Assembly (NCBI GenBank): GCA_031384695.1
Contig: JANNAV010000373.1
Location: 1 to 12,825, forward strand
Source: JANNAV01 sp031384695
GTDB lineage: Bacteria > Pseudomonadota > Alphaproteobacteria > Rhodobacterales > Rhodobacteraceae
DNA length: 12,825 nucleotides
Direction of reading: 5' to 3'
Shown: positions 1 to 6,420 of the stretch, piece by piece
How the letters are laid out: each line of letters starts with the position of its first letter
Numbering within the stretch: position 1 is the first letter of the stretch
Translations under genes and position numbers: made by a program
Notes under the pieces: generated by a model
Seen by the model: the letters and a program-made list of their open reading frames with translations, nothing else
Told to the model about the DNA's origin: nothing
Databases searched by the model: none

Positions 1-255
1 CATGGCACCGATGATCGCCGCCGGGATCAGCGCCGCTGCCGGATCGCCCGCGCGCAAGGCGGGCCAGGAGACAAGGTAGGTCAGCCCAGCCACATAGCCG
101 AGGTAAAACACCGCCGCAGGCAGCAGCCGCAACTCGGTCAGCATCAGGCCGCCCAGATGCCGGGCGAACAGTGGGCGCATGACGAAGGTGAGCATCAGCG
201 CATCAAGGATCAGGAAAATGACGCAGGCCGAGGCGTAGAGGGTGGCGATATGCAT
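1..255 (-). CDS. DUF2177 family membrane protein, N-terminal part (C-terminus cut by window edge)
   Basis: Eighty-five codons are visible, running off the left edge without a stop. The start ATG at 255 is preceded by a good Shine-Dalgarno sequence (GGGAGG, about 5 nt upstream). The protein opens with a hydrophobic helix (residues about 5-27, YASACVIFLILDALMLTFV), then a short basic stretch with RPLFARHLG, then a second helix around residues 46-65 (PAAVFYLGYVAGLTYLV), and the beginning of a third. The order helix with an internal Asp, RPLF..HLG, FYL.YVAGL matches what I know of the DUF2177 family, small inner-membrane proteins of about 130 residues with four helices and no established function. 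It stands on the same strand as the tRNA gene upstream, and 163 bp separate them. The family call is from recognition of the pattern, not from a search. Confidence 0.8.
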   Translation of the reverse strand, partial: MHIATLYASACVIFLILDALMLTFVMRPLFARHLGGLMLTELRLLPAAVFYLGYVAGLTYLVSWPALRAGDPAAALIPAAIIGAM

Positions 256-289
256 GAGGACCTCCCGTTACAGCAGAGCTAGCACAGTT

Positions 290-304
290 CTGGCCGGCGG
301 CCAG
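290..304. other. Short perfect inverted repeat between tRNA-Thr and the DUF2177 gene
   Basis: CTGGCC and GGCCAG flank a 3-base centre. It lies 35-49 bases upstream of the DUF2177 start. A second weaker pair, GCCCG and CGGGC around 6 bases, is at 372-387. Neither is followed by a T run on the minus strand, so they are not convincing intrinsic terminators for the tRNA. An operator or an mRNA leader structure is possible. I see nothing else in 256-418. Confidence 0.3.
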
Positions 305-418
305 TAGCGCGCGGCCGGGCCCCGGCGATGGTTTCGATGGCGGTGCAAGTTTGCCGTGCCGCAAACGGTTCGCCCGGGGGTTCGGGCATAGCGTAAGGTA
401 TTATGATCAAAGATTGAA

Positions 419-493
419 TGGTGCTGTGAGAGAGGATTGAACTCTCGACCTCACCCTTACCAAGGGTGTGCTCTACCACTGAGCTACCACAGC
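419..493 (-). tRNA. tRNA-Thr (anticodon GGT)
   Basis: The minus strand folds as a full 75-nt tRNA with its CCA end encoded (421-419). The acceptor stem pairs GCTGTGG with TCACAGC with one G-T pair. The D arm contains the AGCTCAGTGGTAGAGC consensus. The anticodon stem CACCC/GGGTG encloses the loop TTGGTAA, giving anticodon GGT, which reads ACC and ACT threonine codons. The T arm GAGAG/CTCTC encloses the TTCAATC loop. The discriminator base is A. It is a single tRNA, not part of an rRNA operon here. No clear intrinsic terminator with a T run follows it. Confidence 0.97.
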
Positions 494-518
494 CTGTGCG
501 CGGCTTCCGCGTGGCGGG

Positions 519-547
519 TCACTAGACGGAATTTTGCCCGCGCGCAA
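519..547 (-). promoter_or_regulatory. Possible promoter of the tRNA-Thr gene
   Basis: On the minus strand a TTGCGC hexamer (547-542) lies 17 bases before TAGTGA (524-519). This would start transcription roughly 20 bases before the mature tRNA 5' end at 493, a sensible leader length. Both hexamers match the sigma-70 consensus poorly, the -10 especially, so position is the main argument. Confidence 0.25.
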
Positions 548-602
548 GTGGGTATGGGGCTGATTTCGCGCGGGGGGCGGTATTTTCGGCCGGGTGGTGA
601 TG

Positions 603-616
603 CGCCCCGGGGGGCG
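603..616 (-). terminator. GC-rich hairpin just after the RTX gene stop
   Basis: CGCCCC and GGGGCG pair around a two-base centre (or five pairs around four bases), starting 7 bases after the RTX stop codon. There is no T run behind it on the minus strand, so it may act as an mRNA 3' end stabiliser or a weak or Rho-assisted stop rather than a classical intrinsic terminator. It is the only strong structure between the RTX gene and the tRNA. Confidence 0.35.
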
Positions 617-622
617 TTGCTG

Positions 623-3100
623 TCAGATGAAATCGAAGGCGGTGGCGTCAAATCCGGCGAGGCCGGTGGCGGTGGTGAAGGACAGGGTGGCCAGTACCAC
701 GGCGGCGCCTGCACCGTTGCCGTCGGCATCGAAGAACAGGCGGCCCGCGCCGGGGCCGGAATTGTCGAACATCAGTTGTGCGGTGGCGTTGGCGGCAACC
801 GCGCCGGTGGTGCTGACCGTCAGGCGGCTGACAAGGTTGCCCGCGTTGATATCGCCAAAGCCGCCCAGCACCAGGGCTATCCTGTCCACCCCCAGCGCGA
901 AATCGCTGATCACGTCCGCGCCGCCGGTGGCCGTGCTGAAGATAAAGCCATCGGCCCCCAGACCGCCGAACAGCGTATCATTGCCGCCGCGCGAGAATAC
1001 GAAATCATCGCCGTTGCCGCAGCGCAGCACGTTGGCCGCCGCATCGCCACCGATGAAATCATCGCCCGCGCTGCCAGTGACGTTTTCAACCCCGCTTATA
1101 TCGGCCTGCATGCGGGTGAAGTCATCGACCAGCCCCAGCAACTCCACATCGCCGGTCAGATCGAGATGCGCCCCGCCGGTGCCGGGCGTGAAATTGACGT
1201 TGGCGATCACCAGCGTATCAGTGCCGGTGCCGCCGTCGATCTGCTGCACATCGGTGACGGCGCGGATCACGTCGTTGCCCAAGCCGCCAAACACCGAATC
1301 CGCGCCGACCTCGGCCAGCAGGCTGTCATTGCCGATGCCGCCGAACAGCGCATCATTGCCAGTGCCGCCGGTGAGGATATCGTCGCCGGCATCACCGGCA
1401 AGCTGATCGTCGCCGTCACCGCCAGACAGGCGGTCGTCGTCGGCATCGCCGTTCAGCGTGTCGTCACCCGCATCACCCTTCACCACATCGAACCCGGCGC
1501 CGCCGAACAGCAGATCGGCATCGCCGCCGCCGAACAGCTGATCATTGTCGTTGCCACCCGACAGCACATCGTTCTGCGCGTCGCCGCGCAGCAGGTCTTC
1601 GCCCGCGTCCCCCGCCAGCACATCATTGCCACCCCGGCCCTGCAGCGCATCATTGCCGGCACCGCCCGTCAGGCGGTTGACCAGCGCGTTGCCGCGCAGA
1701 TCGTCGGCGCCGTTGCCGCCGGTCAGATTCTCGATGCCTGTCAGCACGATTTCCGACAGCGGAAAGGCGGCGGCGGTATCGAGATCAATCGTGCGCGCGG
1801 TGCCGCCGGTAAAGATCACCGTATCAATCCCGAGCCCGCCGATCACGGTATCGGCCCCGCTGATGCCGCTGAACGCATCGTCAAACACGCTGCCGACGAA
1901 GATATCGCTGGCCGGGGTCGCCACCAGCGAGACGCCCGCCACCCGCGCATCAAGCACGCTGCTGAACACATCAAGCCCGCCCAGACCGTTGATGAACGAC
2001 AGGCCCAGCGCGACGCGGCCATCCTGCATCAGATCAGCGCTGATGGTGATGGCGGCGAGGGCCGCATCGTTATTGCCCTGCCCCTGGCCGAGAATGAGCG
2101 TGGCATTGCCTTCGATGGAGCCGGTGTTGATGTTGTAAACCTGGGCATAAACTCCGTCGGTCAGCCCGTTGTTGATGACCGTATCGCCGCCATCGGCCAC
2201 GAACACGATTAGCAGGCGGCCACCGCCAAGATCGACCAGCTCTTTAGCGAAAGTCTGCGCGCCTGCGGTGGTGTTGCCCTGCACGTTGGTGCCCGGAACA
2301 ACCGTGCCTGCCACGTATTGCAGGATGTTGGCGCCGATGCCGGTCAGCAGGTTCAGGCCGACATTCGCGACCGAAGCGGCACCGCTTGCCACAACCAGTG
2401 TGCCGGCGGAAAGTGCCATGATATCGCCCGCGCCGGTGACCGCAAGCCGGGTGCCGCTGGTGCCCAGAATGCCGGTGCCGTCGTCGAACAGCACAAATTC
2501 CGCGCCCGGAACCGCCGATTCTATCAATTCCGAGATGCCCCCCGGCGGCATCGGCTGATTGTTGGCGACCACCAGCGGCGCCTGCGCGATCAGGCCCGAG
2601 GTCAGGACGGACAGGCGCACAAGGTCCAGCTCGAAGTTGATGTCGATGGTTGCCGCCGTCACGATCAGTTCATTGGTGGCAAGCGGGTTCGCCAGAAGCT
2701 GGCCCGAGAAGGTGCCGTTGGGGCCAAATGCCGAAAGGTTGAGCGTCAGCTGCGCCGAGGCCGCGCCCGTTGATCCGGCAAAGCTTTGCACGAACAGGCG
2801 GTCATCGGCATTCAGGGGCCCGACCTCGCCCTGGGTCAGGATGGTGAACTGGCCATCGGCGGTGGTCGCGATATCTTGCAGGCTTTGCGAGCGGCCGGTG
2901 CCGTTGGCAAATTGCGTCGGCCCGCCCACCTGATTGCCCAGCGCATCGAACCGCTGAAACACCACTTCGGTGTTGCCGCCGACAAAGCTGTTCCATGCCG
3001 AAACATAGCCGCCATTGGCGAGGGCCACGGTTTTGACCTCATTTTGGGTGCCGCCTTGCTGGGTGGCGTTGGTGATCACGGGGGCGCTGAAACTGATCAT
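623..3100 (-). CDS. RTX (hemolysin-type calcium-binding repeat) secreted protein
   Basis: An 825-residue protein. I chose the ATG at 3100 (MISFSAPVITN) because GGGAG lies 9 nt upstream; a longer in-frame reading to 3283 has no such site and would overlap the divergent gene. Residues 1-390 are Gly/Asn/Thr-rich and probably beta-structured, with no recognised catalytic motif. RTX nonapeptides follow: about three at 404-430, seventeen without a break at 461-613, and five at 676-720, of the form GGxGxDxLx, which bind calcium outside the cell. The C-terminal 100 residues (VISDFALGVDRI then a region ending AFDFI) resemble the C-terminal region of serralysin-type RTX proteins that carries the uncleaved type I secretion signal. 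No N-terminal signal peptide is seen, as expected. No ABC exporter, adaptor or protease domain is nearby, so the role (adhesin, surface layer or other) is unknown. The only cysteine, C694, is in a repeat. Confidence 0.92.
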   Translation of the reverse strand: MISFSAPVITNATQQGGTQNEVKTVALANGGYVSAWNSFVGGNTEVVFQRFDALGNQVGGPTQFANGTGRSQSLQDIATTADGQFTILTQGEVGPLNADDRLFVQSFAGSTGAASAQLTLNLSAFGPNGTFSGQLLANPLATNELIVTAATIDINFELDLVRLSVLTSGLIAQAPLVVANNQPMPPGGISELIESAVPGAEFVLFDDGTGILGTSGTRLAVTGAGDIMALSAGTLVVASGAASVANVGLNLLTGIGANILQYVAGTVVPGTNVQGNTTAGAQTFAKELVDLGGGRLLIVFVADGGDTVINNGLTDGVYAQVYNINTGSIEGNATLILGQGQGNNDAALAAITISADLMQDGRVALGLSFINGLGGLDVFSSVLDARVAGVSLVATPASDIFVGSVFDDAFSGISGADTVIGGLGIDTVIFTGGTARTIDLDTAAAFPLSEIVLTGIENLTGGNGADDLRGNALVNRLTGGAGNDALQGRGGNDVLAGDAGEDLLRGDAQNDVLSGGNDNDQLFGGGDADLLFGGAGFDVVKGDAGDDTLNGDADDDRLSGGDGDDQLAGDAGDDILTGGTGNDALFGGIGNDSLLAEVGADSVFGGLGNDVIRAVTDVQQIDGGTGTDTLVIANVNFTPGTGGAHLDLTGDVELLGLVDDFTRMQADISGVENVTGSAGDDFIGGDAAANVLRCGNGDDFVFSRGGNDTLFGGLGADGFIFSTATGGADVISDFALGVDRIALVLGGFGDINAGNLVSRLTVSTTGAVAANATAQLMFDNSGPGAGRLFFDADGNGAGAAVVLATLSFTTATGLAGFDATAFDFI
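1262..1720 (-). repeat. Seventeen consecutive 27-bp RTX coding repeats
   Basis: This stretch encodes residues 461-613 of the RTX protein as seventeen nonapeptides with no insertion or deletion, from GGNGADDLR to GGLGNDVIR. The DNA is a degenerate 27-bp tandem repeat with frequent GGC/GAT/GAC codons. Copies differ enough that they are old divergent repeats, not a recent expansion. The repeat composition also keeps long false open frames alive on the other strand. Confidence 0.9.
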
Positions 3101-3152
3101 CGTGGAAATCTCCCAAAATATGCCGGTCTGGCCGATGGTGGCCGCAATCAAA

Positions 3153-3171
3153 GGTTCTATAGCACAGAACC
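3153..3171 (-). promoter_or_regulatory. Possible RTX gene promoter element within an inverted repeat
   Basis: On the minus strand GGTTCT and AGAACC are perfect 6-bp inverted arms around 7 bases, and a TATAGA hexamer, close to the -10 consensus, sits across the centre and one arm. It lies 53-71 bases before the RTX start codon. No well-spaced -35 is obvious (a TTGCAG lies 20 bases upstream). The arrangement fits an operator over a promoter core, but the small repeat could arise by chance. Confidence 0.3.
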
Positions 3172-3264
3172 CGACTTTGCCCTGCAAGGATAGTGGGGCA
3201 TTCATTACCCCCCCTGCCCCGCCGCGTCTGGACGCAGTTTTGCGGATACGGTAGAAGTGTTGCC

Positions 3265-3453
3265 ATGACCCTACCCGGCCCAATCCCCAACCCGAACCCG
3301 AACCCGCCGGGTAAACGCATCAAGGCCGAGCGCCGTGAAGCGCGCCTGAAGGCCGCCCTGAAGGCCAATATCGCGCGGCGCAAGGCGCAGGCGCAAAGCC
3401 GCGCCATCCCCCCCCAAGAGGCGGAAAACGCGCCTTTGCAAACACCAGAATAA
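3265..3453 (+). CDS. Small basic hypothetical protein upstream of murA
   Basis: Sixty-two residues, ATG start at 3265, TAA at 3451-3453, ending 10 nt before murA. The N-terminus is proline/asparagine-rich (PGPIPNPNPNP, from a short tandem DNA repeat of AACCCG-like units). The middle is a strongly basic, alanine-rich probable helix (residues about 18-45, with RLKAALKANIARRKAQAQ), followed by an acidic, proline-containing tail. No known domain is recognised. I recall similar small Lys/Arg/Ala-rich proteins next to murA in Rhodobacterales, with the R..ALKANI.RRKAQ core conserved, which supports it being a real gene; this is from memory. An in-frame GTG at 3193 could lengthen it but would push the start into the divergent promoter region. 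The Shine-Dalgarno is weak. Probably co-transcribed with murA. Confidence 0.72.
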   Translation: MTLPGPIPNPNPNPPGKRIKAERREARLKAALKANIARRKAQAQSRAIPPQEAENAPLQTPE

Positions 3454-3463
3454 GGCAGAGCAG

Positions 3464-4732
3464 ATGGATTCGATACTTGTTAAAGGCAACGGCGCCCTCA
3501 ATGGCGTGATCCCGATTGCGGGGGCGAAGAATGCCTGCCTGACGCTGATGCCCGCCACCTTGTTGAGCGAGGAACCGCTGACCCTGACCAACGCGCCACG
3601 GCTTTCCGATATCGCCACCATGACCCAGTTGTTGCAATCGCTGGGGGCCGAGGTGGCCAGTCTGCAAGACGGGCTGGTGCTGGCGCTGAGCAGCCATAAC
3701 GTGACCAACCACACCGCCGATTACGATATCGTGCGCAAGATGCGCGCCTCGATCCTGGTGCTGGGGCCGATGCTGGCGCGCGATGGCCATGCCATCGTGT
3801 CCTTGCCGGGAGGCTGTGCGATTGGCGCGCGCCCCGTCGATCTGCATCTGAAGGCGTTTGCTGCGATGGGGGCGGAACTGGAGTTGCGCGACGGCTATAT
3901 CCACGCCCGCGCGCCGGGTGGCCGCCTGAAGGGTGCGGTGATCGAGTTTCCGTTCGTGTCGGTGGGCGCCACTGAAAACGCGCTGATGGCAGCCACACTG
4001 GCGCGCGGCACCACGGTGTTGAAAAACGCCGCCCGCGAGCCCGAGATTGCCGATCTGGCACGCTGTTTGCAGCGGATGGGGGCGGAGATCGACGGTATCG
4101 GCAGCGCCACCCTGACCATTCAGGGGGTGGACCGGCTGGGCGGTGCCACCCATCCGGTGGTGACCGACCGGATCGAACTGGGCACCTATATGCTGGTGCC
4201 CGCGATTTGCGGCGGCGAGGTGGAATGCCTCGGCGGGCGGCTGGAGTTGGTGGGCGCCTTTGCCGAGCGGCTTGAGGCGGCGGGAGTTTCGGTGGTGGAG
4301 ACCGCGCGCGGGTTGAAGGTCAGCCGCAAGGGCGGGCGGGTGCGGGCGGTGGATGTGACAACTGCCCCCTTCCCCGGCTTTCCGACCGATCTGCAAGCCC
4401 AGATGATGGCGCTGCTCTGCACCGCAGAAGGGACATCGGTGCTGGAGGAGAAGATATTCGAGAACCGCTTCATGCATGCGCCGGAACTGACGCGGATGGG
4501 GGCGCAGATCGAGGTGCACGGCGGCACGGCCACCGTCACCGGCGTTGAAAAGCTGCGCGGGGCGCGGGTGATGGCCACCGATCTGCGCGCCTCGGTGTCG
4601 CTGATCCTTGCGGGATTGGCCGCCGAGGGGGAAACCGTGGTCAGCCGGGTGTACCACCTTGATCGCGGCTATGAGCGGGTGGAGGAAAAGCTGCGCGCCT
4701 GCGGGGCGCAGATCGAGCGTATCCGCGCATGA
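3464..4732 (+). CDS. murA: UDP-N-acetylglucosamine 1-carboxyvinyltransferase (MurA)
   Basis: A cytoplasmic enzyme that transfers the enolpyruvyl group from phosphoenolpyruvate to UDP-GlcNAc, the first committed step of peptidoglycan synthesis. At 422 residues it has the usual MurA length. Visible landmarks are GAKNACL at 20-26 (the Lys22/Asn23 substrate pair), MRASILVLGP at 93-102, the catalytic loop PGGCAIGARPVDLH with Cys118, FPTDLQAQ at 306-313 with the general-base Asp309, ENRFMHAPEL at 333-342, and DRGYERVEEKL near the C-terminus with Arg401. The catalytic residue is cysteine, the form inhibited by fosfomycin in this family, not the naturally resistant aspartate form. A purine-rich Shine-Dalgarno (AAGGCAGAG) precedes the ATG. 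Its last four bases overlap the start of the DUF2948 gene, so the two are translationally coupled. Confidence 0.98.
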   Translation: MDSILVKGNGALNGVIPIAGAKNACLTLMPATLLSEEPLTLTNAPRLSDIATMTQLLQSLGAEVASLQDGLVLALSSHNVTNHTADYDIVRKMRASILVLGPMLARDGHAIVSLPGGCAIGARPVDLHLKAFAAMGAELELRDGYIHARAPGGRLKGAVIEFPFVSVGATENALMAATLARGTTVLKNAAREPEIADLARCLQRMGAEIDGIGSATLTIQGVDRLGGATHPVVTDRIELGTYMLVPAICGGEVECLGGRLELVGAFAERLEAAGVSVVETARGLKVSRKGGRVRAVDVTTAPFPGFPTDLQAQMMALLCTAEGTSVLEEKIFENRFMHAPELTRMGAQIEVHGGTATVTGVEKLRGARVMATDLRASVSLILAGLAAEGETVVSRVYHLDRGYERVEEKLRACGAQIERIRA

Positions 4733-5208
4733 CGGGTGGCGCGGGGGGGGACGCCCGCTTTGAGGATGCCAATGAAAGCCCGCTGCGCCTGATTGCGCAG
4801 GACGTCGAGGGGCTTGGCGTGATCTCGGCGCTGCTGCAGGACGCGGTGTTCCCGATCTCTGAGATGCGCTTTGTCCGTGCCCAGCGCCGCTTTGCTTTGC
4901 TGGTGAACCGCTTTCGCTGGGAAGGCGATGCGCCCCGCCTGCCCCCCGAACGTGCGCGCGCGCTGCTGGTGTTTCACGATGTGCTGGCGGTGCGCTCACA
5001 AGGTATCGCGCGCGGCGAGGCCGAAACCGTGCTGTCGCTGCTCAGCCTGCGGTTCGAGCCGGGCCTTGAAGGTGGCGGCCGGGTGATCCTGACACTGGCC
5101 GGCGATGGCGCGATTGCGCTGGAGGTGGAGGCGCTGGACGTGTCGCTGGAGGATGTGAGCCAGCCCTATCTGGCCCCCTCGGGCAAGACGCCGCGCCACC
5201 CGGACTGA
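4729..5208 (+). CDS. DUF2948 family protein
   Basis: A 159-residue protein starting inside murA: the ATG at 4729 shares ATGA with the murA stop, typical of translational coupling. It has no signal peptide or membrane helix and looks cytosolic. The core (residues 18-60: PLRLIAQDVEGLGVISALLQ, then DAVFPISEMRFVRAQRRFALLVNRFRW) and the later EAETVLSLLSLRF and GDGAIALEVEALDVSLEDVS stretches match my memory of DUF2948, an alphaproteobacterial family of unknown function found beside murA. The first 15 or so residues are low-complexity and may be flexible. In many Rhodobacterales hisD comes next; here it is followed directly by the 35-bp repeat array and a convergent galE. Confidence 0.85.
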   Translation: MTGGAGGDARFEDANESPLRLIAQDVEGLGVISALLQDAVFPISEMRFVRAQRRFALLVNRFRWEGDAPRLPPERARALLVFHDVLAVRSQGIARGEAETVLSLLSLRFEPGLEGGGRVILTLAGDGAIALEVEALDVSLEDVSQPYLAPSGKTPRHPD

Positions 5209-5214
5209 ACTTCC

Positions 5215-5354
5215 GCACCCACTGCGAAAAGCGGGGGTTTCACACCCCCGCACCCACCGCAAAAAGCGGGGGTTTCACACCCCCGCACCCACCGCAAAAA
5301 GCGGGGGTTTCACACCCCCGCACCCACTGCAAAAAGCGGGGGTTTCACACCCCC
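5215..5354. repeat. Four tandem copies of a 35-bp hairpin-bearing unit
   Basis: Copies at 5215-5249, 5250-5284, 5285-5319 and 5320-5354 are head to tail with no spacer. Every difference lies in the short A-rich part: copies 2 and 3 are identical (ACCGCAAAAAGC), copy 4 has ACTGCAAAAAGC, and copy 1 has ACTGCGAAAAGC. The remaining bases are invariant. Each copy holds half of a hairpin junction, and the fourth hairpin is completed by two bases beyond the array. The near identity suggests recent duplication or active homogenisation. The array fills the space between two converging genes. Confidence 0.97.
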
Positions 5355-5356
5355 GC
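5231..5356 (-). terminator. Array of four intrinsic-terminator-like hairpins downstream of galE
   Basis: Four perfect hairpins, at 5231-5251, 5266-5286, 5301-5321 and 5336-5356, each pair GCGGGGGT with ACCCCCGC around a 5-base loop. On the minus strand the stem is followed at once by TTTTT (three copies) or TTTT (the copy at 5231-5251), the pattern of a Rho-independent terminator. On the plus strand no T run follows, so for the DUF2948 transcript they would be only structured RNA. The first is reached about 47 bases after the galE stop. Four in a row would give very tight termination for the ugd-galE transcript. Confidence 0.75.
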
Positions 5357-5403
5357 ACCCCCGTGGGATATTTGGGCAGTAAAGAAGCGGGCGGGGTGGC
5401 GGG

Positions 5404-6387
5404 TTACCGGGAGTAGCCGGGTTTTCTGGACCAGGCGAGGGCATCGCCGATCATCTGCGGCAGGGTGGAGCGGGCGGGCGACCATTGCAGGTCTTGCAGC
5501 GCGCGGGCCGAGCCGGAGACCAGTGCCGCGGCGTCGCCGGGGCGGCGCGTGCCGTTCAGGATCGGCACCGGGCGGTTGGTGACGGACGCTGCGGCGTCGA
5601 TCACCTCGCGCACCGAAAAGCCACGGCCGGTGCCGAGGTTGAAGGCGCGGTTGCCGCGGCCATCGAGCAGCCAGTTGAGGCCCTTGACATGGGCTTCGGC
5701 CAGATCGCTGACATGCACGTAATCGCGGATGCAGGTGCCATCCGGCGTTGGATAATCGGCACCGAACACCGTCAGGGCGGCACGGCGGCCTTCGATCGCA
5801 TCCAGCATCAGCGGGATCAGGTGGGATTCCGGGACATGCTGTTCGCCAAGCTCGCCCCCGGGATCGGCGCCCGCCACGTTGAAATAGCGGAAAATCACAT
5901 GCGACAGCCCGTGGCTGGCGGTGAAATTCTGCAAGATATCCTCGATCGCGCGTTTGGAGGCGCCGTAAGCGTTGATCGGGCGTTGGGGGGTGTCTTCATC
6001 CAGCAGCACCCCGTCCTGATCGCCGTAGGTGGCGCAGGTGGAGGAGAACACGAAGTTGAGGCAGCCCGAGGCCACCGCCGCCTCGATTAGGTTGAGCGCG
6101 CCCAGCACATTGGCGCGCCAGTAGCCTCCCGGATCCTGCATCGAAGCGCCGACCAGCGACAGGGCCGCGAAATGCATCACCGCCAGCGGCCGGTAGCGCG
6201 CAAAGGCCGCATCCACCGCCGCGCGGTCGGCAAGATCGGCCTGCACGAGGGGGCCGTATTTCACCGCCTCGGCCCAGCCGGTGGAGAAGTTGTCGAAGGC
6301 CACCGGCACAAAACCTGCCGCCGCCAGCGCCTTGCAGGCATGCGAGCCGATATAGCCCGCCCCCCCGGTAACCAGCACATGTTCCAT
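5404..6387 (-). CDS. galE: UDP-glucose 4-epimerase (GalE)
   Basis: Interconverts UDP-glucose and UDP-galactose in the cytosol using bound NAD. At 327 residues it is a normal-length GalE of the extended short-chain dehydrogenase family. The Rossmann NAD-binding motif is VTGGAGYIGS (residues 6-15). The catalytic set is the Ser/Thr of SSTCATYG (115-122) and the YGASK motif (Tyr141, Lys145). The FRYFNVAGADPGGELGE stretch and RDYVHVSDLAEAH are typical of GalE. I start at the ATG at 6387, 7 nt after AAGGG; a GTG one codon upstream is possible. The gene begins 33 bp after the ugd stop on the same strand, so the two are very likely one transcript. Some family members act on UDP-GlcNAc or UDP-glucuronate, so exact substrate range is an inference. 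Confidence 0.95.
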   Translation of the reverse strand: MEHVLVTGGAGYIGSHACKALAAAGFVPVAFDNFSTGWAEAVKYGPLVQADLADRAAVDAAFARYRPLAVMHFAALSLVGASMQDPGGYWRANVLGALNLIEAAVASGCLNFVFSSTCATYGDQDGVLLDEDTPQRPINAYGASKRAIEDILQNFTASHGLSHVIFRYFNVAGADPGGELGEQHVPESHLIPLMLDAIEGRRAALTVFGADYPTPDGTCIRDYVHVSDLAEAHVKGLNWLLDGRGNRAFNLGTGRGFSVREVIDAAASVTNRPVPILNGTRRPGDAAALVSGSARALQDLQWSPARSTLPQMIGDALAWSRKPGYSR

Positions 6388-6420
6388 CACGCCACCCTTC
6401 CCCTCGGGCCCTGCGCGCGC

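Noticed and set aside
419..493. Integration of a mobile element at the tRNA-Thr gene
   Set aside because: I found no repeat of the tRNA 3' end within the window and no integrase gene, so there is no support for an attachment site.
437..2212. A 591-codon open frame on the plus strand opposite the RTX gene
   Set aside because: It is a shadow of the 27-bp RTX repeats. Its product is a monotonous string of I/V, A, Q, H and R residues with no domain, it starts inside the tRNA gene, and the minus-strand reading has clear RTX motifs.
3101..3283. A 61-residue N-terminal extension of the RTX protein
   Set aside because: The longer reading lacks a ribosome site, is not similar to RTX N-termini and overlaps the divergent small gene; the ATG at 3100 has a Shine-Dalgarno sequence.
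3320..4999. A 559-codon open frame on the minus strand opposite murA and DUF2948
   Set aside because: It lies antisense to the well-supported murA and DUF2948 genes, and its composition (H, R, P, Q, G) is that of a GC-rich antisense frame.
5215..5354. A CRISPR array
   Set aside because: The 35-bp units adjoin with no unique spacers between them and there are no cas genes, so this is a plain tandem repeat.
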